A stretch of DNA of 51,763 bases from Bacteroidota bacterium (GCA_038746285.1 JBCDKT010000028.1:1-51763); one strand, 5' to 3'. Numbered from the stretch's first letter, positions 7,532 through 16,455 are shown. Numbers and translations are program-made. The notes: a model not told the origin generated them from the letters alone.

Positions 7532-8844
7532 CGGGGTCGGTTGCCGCCGGGCGGGCCGGGCGGGCCGGGAAGCGGCTCGAAGGTGACCCCACTCCCCGTC
7601 GCCCCTTCGCCAGCCGGGTTGCGGGAGGTGCCCCCGGGCAGGAAGGTCGAACCCACGCTGTCGTTGAGGCGCTGGAGCCGGCTGCCGACCAGGTCGATCC
7701 GTCTAACGTTTCCGAGCGTCCGCGCCGCGGCCAGTCCTTTCCCGACGGACCCGCCGGCTCGCTCGACGGCCCGGGCCTGCTCGGCGCGTGCCGCGGCCTC
7801 GCCGAACCCGGGGTCGCGCTTGACGGCGGCCTGGTAGGCGCTGGCAGCAGCGGCGAAGTTACCGTCGTCCTCCTCCTGGAGCCCGCGCGCGTAGAGCAGG
7901 AACGCCTGGAGGTTGCGCGTCGGCACCACGTCGAGCGCGGCGCGCTCTTCGGGCGAGAGCGTCACGCCGATCTGATCGACAATCCCGAGGACCACCTCCC
8001 GCTTCAGCCGGAACAGCCGGTTGAGGTCGTCGGTGCGCGTCTGGAGGGCGGGCTCCGGCTCGTCGAGGTCCCAGAGGGCGGCGTCGACGCGGAGGTCGCC
8101 GTCGCTCACGTCGAAGGAGCCGCCGACGGCGCGCCCGGCGCGGAGCAGGCGGCCGAGGCGCGGCGTGGTGCGCTGGTCGAACGCGGCACGCTGCGCGAGC
8201 GACAGTTCGTCGAGCAGTGCCTGGAGCCGCACCCGCTCAACGACCTGCAACCCTCCGATGCGTGCCAGGTCGGCCGTCACCATCTCGCCGAGACCCCGAC
8301 CGAGAGCCATGAACTGCGGGTCGCTGCCGAGGTAGGCGAACGGAAACACCGCCACGACGCCCGGCGGCCCGGTGTCGCTCCCGAGCGTGTCCTCGCGCGC
8401 CACGAGATCGCCGACCTCCTCGCGGAGGCGCTCCCGCGTCAGCCACTCGTAGCGCCCCTGCAGCAGCGGCCGGAACGGCGACCGAGGCGAGACGCGGACG
8501 AACTGCCCGTGGAAGCGAATGGCCTCGTCGCGGCTCCCCTCGGCTTCGAGCGTGAGGCCGAGGTAGTAGACAGTTTTGGGGTCGCTGCTGTCATCAACGT
8601 ACGCCTGGCGGAGGTACCCCTCCGCCTCGCCGAAGCGCTCGGCTTGGGCGAGGAGCACGCCGAGGTCGCGGCGCACCCGCACGTTGTCGGGCCGGCGGAC
8701 GAGGTCGGCTTGCGCGCGCGTGATCGCCCGGTCGAGCGCGCCTTCGTCGGTCGCCACGCCGGCCGGGGCGCACGCGGCCAGCAGGCCGGCGGCCAGCAGC
8801 GCGAGCAGCGAGCGGAGCATCAGCGGGCGGGAGCAGACGAGCAT
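7528..8844 (-). CDS. TPR lipoprotein with CsgG-like domain
   Basis: 438 residues. The lipoprotein signal has lipobox LAAC with Cys25; an alternative ATG at 8820 gives a shorter, more typical leader. Tetratricopeptide-like helices follow (about 35-125: RRPDNVRVRRDLGVLLAQAERFGEAEGYLRQAY). The CsgG/FlgO-like domain covers about 160-310, with VVAVFPFAYLGSD, GLGEMVTADLARIGGLQVVERVRLQALLDEL and LLRAGRAVGGSFDV. A last TPR sits near 350-385. CsgG-domain proteins form or gate outer-membrane secretion channels in curli systems; many orphan members have unknown roles. The gene sits 19 bases from a second CsgG-domain gene and overlaps the T9SS cargo gene by 4 bases, so the three probably make one envelope complex. 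Confidence 0.75.
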   Translation of the reverse strand: MLVCSRPLMLRSLLALLAAGLLAACAPAGVATDEGALDRAITRAQADLVRRPDNVRVRRDLGVLLAQAERFGEAEGYLRQAYVDDSSDPKTVYYLGLTLEAEGSRDEAIRFHGQFVRVSPRSPFRPLLQGRYEWLTRERLREEVGDLVAREDTLGSDTGPPGVVAVFPFAYLGSDPQFMALGRGLGEMVTADLARIGGLQVVERVRLQALLDELSLAQRAAFDQRTTPRLGRLLRAGRAVGGSFDVSDGDLRVDAALWDLDEPEPALQTRTDDLNRLFRLKREVVLGIVDQIGVTLSPEERAALDVVPTRNLQAFLLYARGLQEEDDGNFAAAASAYQAAVKRDPGFGEAAARAEQARAVERAGGSVGKGLAAARTLGNVRRIDLVGSRLQRLNDSVGSTFLPGGTSRNPAGEGATGSGVTFEPLPGPPGPPGGNRPR

Positions 8845-8863
8845 GAGCGGCAGCGCTAGAGGA

Positions 8864-9871
8864 TCATCCTAGGAGCAGACGCAGACTGTCGGCACGCTCG
8901 CGGGCGCGGGTGTAGCCCGGGTCGTGCTCCAGCGCCTCGATGAACTTGTCGTAGGCCTCCTGGTACCGCTCCTGGTCGATCAGGCTGAGGCCCTCGGAGT
9001 AGGCCAGCATGGCATCGGCGGAGCGTGTCGCACCGCTCCCCCCCTGCTCTGCCAGTTCCACGTCGATGGCATCGGCCACGCGCTCGGAGAGCGCCCCGGC
9101 CAGGTCCGCGAAGTCCCGCCACCGGCCTTCGACCTGCTCGCTGAACAGGATCTCGCCGGTCTCGACCTTCACGAGCCGAGCCGAGAGCCACATGTCTTTG
9201 CCGAAGATCGTGAACGAGCCGAAGAGGACCGCCGTGACGCCGAGCAGCCGGCCAGTCTCGACGGCCGTCTGCTGGTCTACGACCGAGGCGTCGCGCTGCA
9301 GTTCGAGTTCACCGAGGAGCCACTGGATGCGGTCGCGCTCGACGACCTTCAGGTTGGTCGCTCCGTGGAGGTGGTTCACCAGGCGGTCGGCGAAGCCGCC
9401 CTGCATCGGGTCGAAGCGCTCCTTCTCGTCGACCGAGTTGTTGGCGAAGTCCATCACAGCGAGCGTCTTCATCCCCGGGTCCTCGCGCTCGACGACGTAG
9501 CTCCCGACGTACTCGGCGCGGACTTCGTAGAACAGGTTCTGGAGTGGTGGAGCCTCGCCGCGCAGTTCGACGAGCGGGGGCTCGAGTTCGAGCAGCTTCA
9601 AGAGCGCAAGCCGGGCGTCGTCCCACGCGTTGCGGGCGGCGTAGGTGCGGCCGAGCCACTGGAGCGCCTCTTTCTTGACCTCCTTGTCGGCGGCCTCGTC
9701 CTCAACGAGTGCGTCGAAGCCGACGATGGCCGTCTCGTAGTCCGCGGCTCGGTGCGCGGCGATAGCTTCGCCGAGCCGCGCCTCGTCGTGCTGTGCGTAG
9801 GCCGCGTGCGCGAGCAGTACGGCTCCGAGGCAGGCCAGCGCGCAACGTGTGTGGTGCAGAAGCGGTGTCAT
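8864..9871 (-). CDS. Periplasmic TPR protein with CsgG-like domain
   Basis: 335 residues from ATG 9871, chosen because it begins directly at a signal peptide (MTPLLHHTRCALACLGAVLL, cleavage after AAYAQ). Further upstream the frame is open but encodes no signal. TPR-like helices lie at about 27-95, then a CsgG/FlgO-like domain with TLAVMDFANNSV, GFADRLVNHLHGATNLKVVERDRIQWLLGEL and GRLLGVTAVLFGSF (about 130-260), then TPR helices at 280-330. It has the same architecture as the next gene downstream but is not a lipoprotein, so the pair are probably partners or an old duplication. The kinase gene ends 112 bases upstream. Confidence 0.75.
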   Translation of the reverse strand: MTPLLHHTRCALACLGAVLLAHAAYAQHDEARLGEAIAAHRAADYETAIVGFDALVEDEAADKEVKKEALQWLGRTYAARNAWDDARLALLKLLELEPPLVELRGEAPPLQNLFYEVRAEYVGSYVVEREDPGMKTLAVMDFANNSVDEKERFDPMQGGFADRLVNHLHGATNLKVVERDRIQWLLGELELQRDASVVDQQTAVETGRLLGVTAVLFGSFTIFGKDMWLSARLVKVETGEILFSEQVEGRWRDFADLAGALSERVADAIDVELAEQGGSGATRSADAMLAYSEGLSLIDQERYQEAYDKFIEALEHDPGYTRARERADSLRLLLG

Positions 9872-9983
9872 AGGTTTCTGGACAGGTGGACAGGCATAGC
9901 TCGGGCGCGTGGCCCTTCTCACCGGAACGAAAATAGCACCTCCCCGGGGCCGCTGCCGCAATCTGGCGCACGTCGCGCTCTTC

Positions 9984-11936
9984 TTACTGCTCTTTCATTT
10001 CAAATATAAGGGGAACGGGATCGGGTTGCTCCAGCCCTGCCCGAAGGGTAATGGTGTGGCTCGCTGGCTCTACCCGATACCCTTCGCGCCGCACCTCGAC
10101 CCGGTAGGTGCCGGGGCCGAGCGAGAGTTCCTTAGAAGCAAACTCCTGCGTGTTGCGCCCATTGATCCAGATCTCGCCCCACACGTCCCCGCTCCCCGAG
10201 GCCGGATTCGCCTGCACCCGGACCGGCGTCACGAAGTGGCACGTCGCCCTCGCGGTCTGTCCAGCGCGGACCCGCACCGTGGTTTCATAGGGTCCGTACT
10301 CCGGGCTTTCGCAGCGGACCGTGTGGCGACCAGGTGTGAGCGAGAACGTGCCCGTGCCGGTGGCTCGCTGTCCGGCCACGCGGACCGTCCCGCCTCCCCT
10401 GGACGTCAAGACGAGCGTGCCGGGCTGCTGCGAAGGCGGATCGGTCGGCGGCGGGGTAGCCTCCGAAACGCGCTGCAGGTCGGCGGCGACCTGCGTCGGG
10501 GCGTCCGGCTGGAGTTCTACGCCCTCGCGCGTCCACGGTCGGTAGCCGGCGCGTTCCAGGCGCAGCGTGACGGGCGCGCCGGTCGTGTCCTCGTACGTCA
10601 GCGGCGTCGTCCCCGCAGGCGATCCATTCACGGAGACGGTCGCCCCGGCCGGGGTCGAAGTCACCTCCAGGAGCCGCACCTCTTGCTGGTCCGGCGGCAA
10701 AGCCGCGAGGTCAAACCGCAATGCCACGGGCTCTCCCCCGGCGAGCGCGAGCAGCGTGTCCACGGGGCGGTAGCCGTCACGCTCGACGCGCAGCCGGCCG
10801 GTTCCACTCGTCACCGTCTCAATAGGCGTTTGGCCGAGCCGCTCCCCGCCGAGCGTGACGACTGCCCCGGGCGGGTCCGTGACGACACTCAGCGTCACAC
10901 CCGAGGCAGCGGGCCAGAGCCAGAACGCGAGGGCCGCAATCAGTACTGCCGCGAGCACGCCGCCGACGGCGGGCAAACGGCGCATCGGCGACGTAGCCTG
11001 TGTCTCCTGTGCGAAGGTCGCGTGCTCGACGATCGTCGGTGCCTCGCGCCGCCCCCCGCCGGCCGACGCCCCAGCAGGAACCGCTGCGAAAGCAGCCCGC
11101 ATCGCTGCCGCGTCCGGGTAGCGCTCGGCGGGGTCTTTGGCGAGGGCTTTCATCACCGTCTCGCTGACGCCGGCCGGGAGGGCTGGAGCGAACTGGGCGA
11201 GGGGCGGGTACGGCATCTCGACAATCGTTCGCATCGTCTCGAACTCGCTCTGTCCCCGCTCGAACGGCAGCCGGCCGCTCAGCATCTCGTAGATGGTCAT
11301 CCCGAGCGCGTAGAGGTCGCTCCGGCCGTCGAGGGTGCGCTCGCCCTTAACCTGCTCGGGCGACATGTAGTAGAGCGTCCCCGCGATTCCCTGCGTGACT
11401 GTGATCTCACTGTCACCGGTGCGGAGCTTGGCGAGGCCGAAGTCGGTGACCTTGACGCGCCCCGCTTCGCTCAGCAGGATGTTGCCCGGCTTGATGTCCC
11501 GGTGCACCACCCCGACGCCGTGCGCGTGCTCGAGCGCTGCGATCATCTCCAGGACGAGCGGCCGAGCGGCGGTCCATTTGAGCGGCCCGAAGTCCATGCG
11601 GTCGCTGATCGTGCCGCCGCCGATGTACTCCATCACGATGAAGAGGCCCGCCTCGGTGCGGCGAAGCGCGTAGATGCGCGTGATGTGCGGGCTGTCGATC
11701 CGGGCGAGCGCCCGGGCTTCGGACCGGAAGCGCCGCTCGAAGGACGCGTCGCGGGCGAGGTCGCGGGCGATCATCTTGAGGGCGACAGGACGAGCGAGGG
11801 CGACGTCCTCGGCTTTGTACACCACCCCCATGCCGCCGCGCCCGAGTTCTTCGAGGATGCGGTAGCCGTCGATCTCCTGGCCGATGAACGTGTCGGGCAC
11901 AGCGAAAGATGGAACGGATGGAGGCGGCAGGCGCAT
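9984..11936 (-). CDS. Membrane Ser/Thr protein kinase with PEGA repeats
   Basis: 650 residues. A Hanks-type kinase domain covers 25-285: glycine loop LGRGGMGVVY (31-40), Lys54, catalytic HRDIKPGN (145-152), DFG at 165-167 and MSPEQ (191-195), all intact. One membrane segment (about 322-342) is followed by an extracytoplasmic part built of four PEGA-like repeats (for example DPPGAVVTLGGERLGQTPIE and TPAGATVSVNGSPAGTTPLT). The topology is that of PpkA/PknB-type sensor kinases. The next gene upstream is a PP2C phosphatase, followed by an FHA protein, which is the threonine-phosphorylation trio (PpkA-PppA-Fha) that controls T6SS firing in Pseudomonas. PEGA repeats may sense or bind envelope components. 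Targets are inferred, not shown. Confidence 0.93.
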   Translation of the reverse strand: MRLPPPSVPSFAVPDTFIGQEIDGYRILEELGRGGMGVVYKAEDVALARPVALKMIARDLARDASFERRFRSEARALARIDSPHITRIYALRRTEAGLFIVMEYIGGGTISDRMDFGPLKWTAARPLVLEMIAALEHAHGVGVVHRDIKPGNILLSEAGRVKVTDFGLAKLRTGDSEITVTQGIAGTLYYMSPEQVKGERTLDGRSDLYALGMTIYEMLSGRLPFERGQSEFETMRTIVEMPYPPLAQFAPALPAGVSETVMKALAKDPAERYPDAAAMRAAFAAVPAGASAGGGRREAPTIVEHATFAQETQATSPMRRLPAVGGVLAAVLIAALAFWLWPAASGVTLSVVTDPPGAVVTLGGERLGQTPIETVTSGTGRLRVERDGYRPVDTLLALAGGEPVALRFDLAALPPDQQEVRLLEVTSTPAGATVSVNGSPAGTTPLTYEDTTGAPVTLRLERAGYRPWTREGVELQPDAPTQVAADLQRVSEATPPPTDPPSQQPGTLVLTSRGGGTVRVAGQRATGTGTFSLTPGRHTVRCESPEYGPYETTVRVRAGQTARATCHFVTPVRVQANPASGSGDVWGEIWINGRNTQEFASKELSLGPGTYRVEVRREGYRVEPASHTITLRAGLEQPDPVPLIFEMKEQ

Positions 11937-11967
11937 GACGCGAGGCCGCCAGCCGAAGCTACGCTCG

Positions 11968-12735
11968 CTAGCGCACTTCGACGACGAGGACGGTCACGTT
12001 GTCGTGCCCGCCGCGCTCGTTTGCGAGGTAGACCAGACGCTCTGCCGCTGCCTGCGGTGCTTCCCCGCGAACGATGTCGCGGATCTCTTCGTCTGCCACG
12101 CGAGCCAGGCCGTCGGAGCAGAGCACGAACCGGTCCCCTGCCTGGAGGGGGTCCACGCGTTCCACGTCCACCTCGACGCCCGGCTCGACCCCGACGGCGC
12201 GGACGAGGGCGTGGCGCTGCGGGTGGCGCTCGGCCTCAGCCTCGGTCAGCACGCCCTCCCGCTGCAATTCCCCGACGAGCGTGTGGTCCTGCGTGAGCTG
12301 CGCGATGCGGCCGTTCTGGTTCACCCGGTAGACCCGGCTGTCGCCGACGTGTGCCACCCAGGCCTCACCTCCGATGAGGGCGAGCACGCTGCAGGTCGTG
12401 CCCATCTTCTTCGGCAGGGGTCCTCCGTGCGCCAGCGTGTAGACTCGCTCGTTGGCCGCGCTAATCGCCCGGGCGAGGTGCACCTCGATGGGCTTTTCCT
12501 GCTCACTGAGAGACAGACGGCCAACGATTTCGACCGTGACCCGGCTAGCCTGGCCGCCGTCCTCGTGACCGCCCATGCCGTCGGCCACGACAAATACGCA
12601 GGGGACCGGATCGCCGCCCGGAGCCGCTTCGGGGAAGACCCCGTAGGCGTCCTGGTTCTCCGAACGAACCTGCCCGACGTGGGAGCATGCGCCGTAGTGG
12701 ACGGAGAGAGGACGGGCGGATCGTTTCCAGAACAT
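11968..12735 (-). CDS. PP2C-family Ser/Thr protein phosphatase (PppA-like)
   Basis: 255 residues, soluble, a complete PP2C/Stp1 domain. The metal-binding motifs are present: RSENQDAYGVF (24-34), VVADGMGGHEDG, GTTCSVLAL, HVGDSRVYRVN, LCSDGLARVA and the C-terminal GGHDNVTVLVVE. It removes phosphate from Ser/Thr residues using two metal ions. It lies 31 bases before the kinase gene and 7 bases after the FHA-transglycosylase gene, so it almost certainly opposes that kinase. In T6SS clusters this role belongs to PppA (TagG), which resets the phosphorylated FHA protein. Confidence 0.95.
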   Translation of the reverse strand: MFWKRSARPLSVHYGACSHVGQVRSENQDAYGVFPEAAPGGDPVPCVFVVADGMGGHEDGGQASRVTVEIVGRLSLSEQEKPIEVHLARAISAANERVYTLAHGGPLPKKMGTTCSVLALIGGEAWVAHVGDSRVYRVNQNGRIAQLTQDHTLVGELQREGVLTEAEAERHPQRHALVRAVGVEPGVEVDVERVDPLQAGDRFVLCSDGLARVADEEIRDIVRGEAPQAAAERLVYLANERGGHDNVTVLVVEVR

Positions 12736-12742
12736 GAGCAGG

Positions 12743-14467
12743 TCAGGGGCGGGTGAGCGGCGCGCGCGCGAGGGGCGAAGCCTGCTCGATGTAGCGCTGC
12801 AACGGGTTGTCGAAGTCGAAGCCGAAGAGGCGCGGGTTCTGGCCGATCACGGCCGCGGAGAAGATGTAGAGCACGTAGTTCTTCGTCTCCTCCGGCATCC
12901 GCTCCTCGTACTGGTTCAGGAAGCGCCAGTAGCTCCGCTGCTGCGGGGTCTCGCCGAGCCCCGCGAAGAAGTCCTGCTGCGCCCCCGCCTGCAGCCGGTT
13001 CAGCTTGGGGACGACGCGGTGCTCGCCCCAGTTGTAGGACGCCATCGCGAGCAGGCCCGAGGCCTGGGCCAGTTCTGTGTAGATGTCGGCGAGGTACCGC
13101 GCCGCCGCCTCGGTCGACCTCTCGAAGTCGTGCCGCTCGTCCTGCGGGTCGTAGACGCCGAGGTCTTCGCGCGGGCCGGTGGCGAGGCCGTAGGCCTGCC
13201 CCGTGGACGGGATGAACTGCCACATGCCCTTGGCATGCCCGAACCGCGTCCAGGGCCCGACTCGTTCGGCGACAAAATCACTCTCCTGCATGGCGAGGTA
13301 GAAGAACTCGGGCGGGAGTCCGTGCCGCTGAAAGGCATCGACGATGACCGGCGTGTAGCCGTTGTTCTCGGCGCGCCGCACGGCCGTCTCGAAGCGCCTC
13401 GTGCTCTGCCAGTAGCCGATGTACTCCCTGACGGCCCGGATGAAGCCGGCGGGGATCGCAAACTCGCTCTCGTTGAAGATGCGCGCTACCCGGTAGATCT
13501 CTTTCTCTTCGTCCGAGAGCGCCCGGTAGAGGCCGTGCTCTTCGACGTAGCCCGCGTAGCGGCGCGCCATGCGGCGTCCAGCCTCCGCCTGCTCCTCCAG
13601 AAGCACAGCTAGCTCCTCGTTCCCCTCCACCTCAACGGCGCTGAGCGTCTGCGCAGTGCGGAGATCCTGTTCTTTCATCTCGTAGAAGAGGGTCTCGGCC
13701 AGGCCGGACAGGTGCTCCAGCCGGGTCTGCTGCCAGATCGCGAAGCCGAGCGCGCAGAGCAGGAGCACGGCGACTCCGGCGACCACCTTGCCGTAGGCCA
13801 GTTGCTGCTGCTGCTGCACCTCTTGGAACGCCTGGCGGATCATCATCGTCCGCTCGCCCGCCGGCTCGCCCGCGCCCTCCTCCTCGAAGTAGCTCCGGAT
13901 GACCTGGCTGACGGACCCCGGATCGGCCGAGGCGTCAGGGGGCTCGCTCATCTCGGCTGCGTAGCCTGGCTCTGTCCGAGCCGATTCGGTTGGGGTCGGC
14001 CCCGACGCCTCGTCGCTCGGTGACCAGTCGGTGGCTGGTTCGGGCGGTCGCTCCCGCTGCCGCGCCCGCTTCGTAACCCTCTCAGCAAACGCGGGCGGGG
14101 CTGCTTCGGGCTCGGGCAGCACTGGCTTCGGTGCGGCGTCTACCGACAGATAGACGAACGGCCCTTCCTTCCCGAGGCGCACCGTCGTCTCGGCACCGAG
14201 TTCGACTCGCTCGATCCGCGCTCCGTTGTGGTACGTTCCGTTCGTGCTCTCGGCGTCGCGCAGCACCCATCGCCCGTCCTCTCGGGCTACCTCGACGTGC
14301 ACCCGGCTCACCCGTCCCGAGTCGACGAGCAGCGTTGCCTGCATGCCGCGCCCGATGCTGAAGCGCTCCGTGAAGGTCCGCTCCGCGTTGGGGATGGACG
14401 TGCCCTCGATGCGGACCCGGACTGCGGGCCGCTCGGCGTCGTTTGGCGGCGGGTAGGAGGACGGCAC
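12743..14467 (-). CDS. FHA domain - membrane segment - lytic transglycosylase fusion
   Basis: 574 residues. The N-terminal FHA domain (about 18-110) keeps the phospho-threonine-binding residues: IGRG with Arg40, RVSRVHVEV with Ser54 and His57, and STNGTYHNG with Asn76. A Pro/Glu-rich, probably cytoplasmic linker (110-205), a Gln-rich patch (217-222) and one membrane segment (about 228-245) follow. The periplasmic part carries a family-1 SLT domain (about 365-510): AMQESDF with catalytic Glu395, GMWQFIPSTGQAYGL (414-428) and AMASYNWGEHRV. Lytic transglycosylases cut peptidoglycan with formation of 1,6-anhydro-muramic ends. No signal peptide precedes the FHA domain, which is consistent with a cytoplasmic FHA and a periplasmic enzyme. 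It is encoded 7 bases upstream of the phosphatase. I infer a phospho-controlled wall-opening enzyme for T6SS assembly. Confidence 0.9.
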   Translation of the reverse strand: MPSSYPPPNDAERPAVRVRIEGTSIPNAERTFTERFSIGRGMQATLLVDSGRVSRVHVEVAREDGRWVLRDAESTNGTYHNGARIERVELGAETTVRLGKEGPFVYLSVDAAPKPVLPEPEAAPPAFAERVTKRARQRERPPEPATDWSPSDEASGPTPTESARTEPGYAAEMSEPPDASADPGSVSQVIRSYFEEEGAGEPAGERTMMIRQAFQEVQQQQQLAYGKVVAGVAVLLLCALGFAIWQQTRLEHLSGLAETLFYEMKEQDLRTAQTLSAVEVEGNEELAVLLEEQAEAGRRMARRYAGYVEEHGLYRALSDEEKEIYRVARIFNESEFAIPAGFIRAVREYIGYWQSTRRFETAVRRAENNGYTPVIVDAFQRHGLPPEFFYLAMQESDFVAERVGPWTRFGHAKGMWQFIPSTGQAYGLATGPREDLGVYDPQDERHDFERSTEAAARYLADIYTELAQASGLLAMASYNWGEHRVVPKLNRLQAGAQQDFFAGLGETPQQRSYWRFLNQYEERMPEETKNYVLYIFSAAVIGQNPRLFGFDFDNPLQRYIEQASPLARAPLTRP

Positions 14468-14600
14468 GGACGTAAGCGCTAGCGGAGCCGCAGGCCCGCA
14501 GCTTCTCGCCGAAGCTCAGCAGGGCCGGTGCAGCCCTGCGGTGGTGGAGGCCGCAGGGTCAGTAGGTAGAAACGGAGACTGCCGCTACCGCAGGCCACCG

Positions 14601-16430
14601 TCACGCACGCGGCACGGGGAGCCCAACCGCGAGGTGGACCGGATGATACAGGACGTGGCGCGGAGGCTGCAAACGCACCGCGAGCAAATCGTGCCCGTCG
14701 ATCTCTGCGTCCGGCACCGGCTCAACGGTGACGGCGTCGGCCGGCACCTCCGCTCCGGGTGCACCGAGGAAGGTCTGGAGCTTCTGGGCGACGGCGTCCT
14801 GCTTCGCCTCCAGCGTGTCCGCTGGGTCGAGCTCGCCCGGAAGCTGGAGTAGGCGGTGCCCGGCGCGGGTAGCGAAAAGGCCGCAGGCCAGCGTGGCGTG
14901 AGCTGCCGCCTGCGCCGCTTTATCCAGGTCGTCGAAGCGTTGCGGCTTCGAGAGGTTCGGAGCATGCACGAGGCGCACCGTGTCCCCGTTGGCGTGGCCG
15001 GCGAGGACGGCAAACCCGGCCTCCGCAAGTTCTGCCGCCTTCGCCTCGGGCAGGAGCCTCGCCAGCGGGGTCTGCCCGCGCTTCGTCGGTCGGATCGGCA
15101 GGTTGCCGATCTGCTGCCCTGCGAGGTGGGTCGGCCATCCGGTCCCGGCAAAGGACGCCCCCATCGCCACCCCGACCGCGAGGGCCCCGCCGCCCCACAA
15201 GAACCCCTCTTCATCGAGCGGCACCTCCTTCGACGGGTTGTCCGGACCGTAAGGGGCCCGCAGCAGAAGCGGCGGGAACGCCAGCGCGACAAACCGCGCC
15301 TCGTCCTTCTCACGCAGCTTGTTCCAGTGGATGTAGTCCGGCCCCTCCACAAGGTGAGATACGAGCGGGATGGCTTCCTCCGCTTCCGGCGCGCCGAGTC
15401 CGAAGAAGCCGGGGTCGACCGAGGCGATGATGGGGACTTGGAGGCTCGCTCCGGTCCCGGCAAGGTCATCGAGCAGAGCCACGTCGGCCTGGCTGTTGCC
15501 GAACGCGAAGCCGAGCAGGACGGCCGAGAGCGGAGCCCGCCCGTCGTCTGCGCTGTGCTCGGGCAGGAGCACCTGCTCGTAGAGCGCCTCGCTCAGGTCG
15601 TCGCGCCCGGCCGGCAGCACGTCGAGGTGGACCCCGTCGCGCAGCGGCAGGCGGTCCGCGAGAAACTTCAGCCCGCGCCACGCGGCTTCGAGCCGCCGGA
15701 GGCCCGGGTGCTCAAGGATCGCTCGGAGTTGGCCGCCGAGCTTGCGGTCAAAGTCGGCGAGGATAGTGTCGGCGGCGGAGGCCGCAACGCGCGGCTCGTC
15801 GCCCGAGACGGCACCCGCTATCGCATCGCCGATGCTCTTCGGCTCCTCTGCGCCGTCGGCGCCCGCGTCCACCATTCCCATCAGCCGGTCGAGCGCGGCG
15901 TCCTCGCCAGTGTTTTTCGGTTTGGGTGGTGCGGGGGTGGGCGGCGCGACCGTGAGCTGGGCGTACAGCCCGTCTGCCGAGGCTTCATCCACCCCGGCTT
16001 CGGCGAGGCGGGCGCGGAACGTCTCCCGGTCGGTCCCTTTCGTGCGAACGCCGTAGACCTCGGTGCGGATCGCGAGCAGCCGGGCGAGCGCCGGCACCTG
16101 GCGCGCGAGGCCGCCCGGCGTAAAATCCTTCAGCGACGTAAACCGGAGGGATAGTTCTAGCGCCTTCGGCTCCGAGCTGAGGTGGTTGGGCACGCCGAGC
16201 CGGAGCGTGGGCTGCCACTCGGCCATGAGCTTAGCGAAGCCGTTCGCGTCTACGGACCGGACCAGCGACTCGCCGCGCCAGTTGCGTTTTACCTCCGGCG
16301 CGAGATCGGCCACGAGCAACAGCCGGAGCGGCATCGGCACTTCGCGCTGCCGCAACTCGGACTCAGGTTGCGTGATAGAGGTCGTGTCCGACGTGATGCG
16401 GATCCCGATGTTCTTGTGCGCGTCACTCAT
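14601..16430 (-). CDS. TssB-TssC fusion paralogue (T6SS sheath-like protein)
   Basis: 609 residues. Residues about 30-150 align by eye with the separate TssB of this window (VPMPLRLLLVADL versus LPMRLMVMGDY; SLKDFTPGGLARQVPALARLLA versus SMKSFTPEEVAKQVPQLNRMLA). After a proline linker (PPTPAPPKPK, 163-172), residues 178-609 follow TssC (LEAAWRGLKFLADR, YIHWNKLREKDEARFVALAFPP, FLWGGGALAV). Canonical TssB and TssC are separate chains that interlock into the contractile sheath; the genes for those lie at 32.6-34.7 kb. This diverged single chain is encoded with the kinase, phosphatase and FHA genes. It could be a specialised sheath end piece, a sheath of another system, or a regulator. It retains LDRLMGMV (180-187), resembling the TssC N-terminal helix read by ClpV, but internally. 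Confidence 0.82.
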   Translation of the reverse strand: MSDAHKNIGIRITSDTTSITQPESELRQREVPMPLRLLLVADLAPEVKRNWRGESLVRSVDANGFAKLMAEWQPTLRLGVPNHLSSEPKALELSLRFTSLKDFTPGGLARQVPALARLLAIRTEVYGVRTKGTDRETFRARLAEAGVDEASADGLYAQLTVAPPTPAPPKPKNTGEDAALDRLMGMVDAGADGAEEPKSIGDAIAGAVSGDEPRVAASAADTILADFDRKLGGQLRAILEHPGLRRLEAAWRGLKFLADRLPLRDGVHLDVLPAGRDDLSEALYEQVLLPEHSADDGRAPLSAVLLGFAFGNSQADVALLDDLAGTGASLQVPIIASVDPGFFGLGAPEAEEAIPLVSHLVEGPDYIHWNKLREKDEARFVALAFPPLLLRAPYGPDNPSKEVPLDEEGFLWGGGALAVGVAMGASFAGTGWPTHLAGQQIGNLPIRPTKRGQTPLARLLPEAKAAELAEAGFAVLAGHANGDTVRLVHAPNLSKPQRFDDLDKAAQAAAHATLACGLFATRAGHRLLQLPGELDPADTLEAKQDAVAQKLQTFLGAPGAEVPADAVTVEPVPDAEIDGHDLLAVRLQPPRHVLYHPVHLAVGLPVPRA

Positions 16431-16455
16431 GATGGCGGAGAATAGGCGAGGCTAG

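Noticed and set aside
9909-12296. Long open frame (795 codons) on the plus strand opposite the kinase and phosphatase
   Set aside because: Arg/Ala/Gly/Pro-rich translation without domains; it arises from GC-rich third positions of the clear minus-strand genes.
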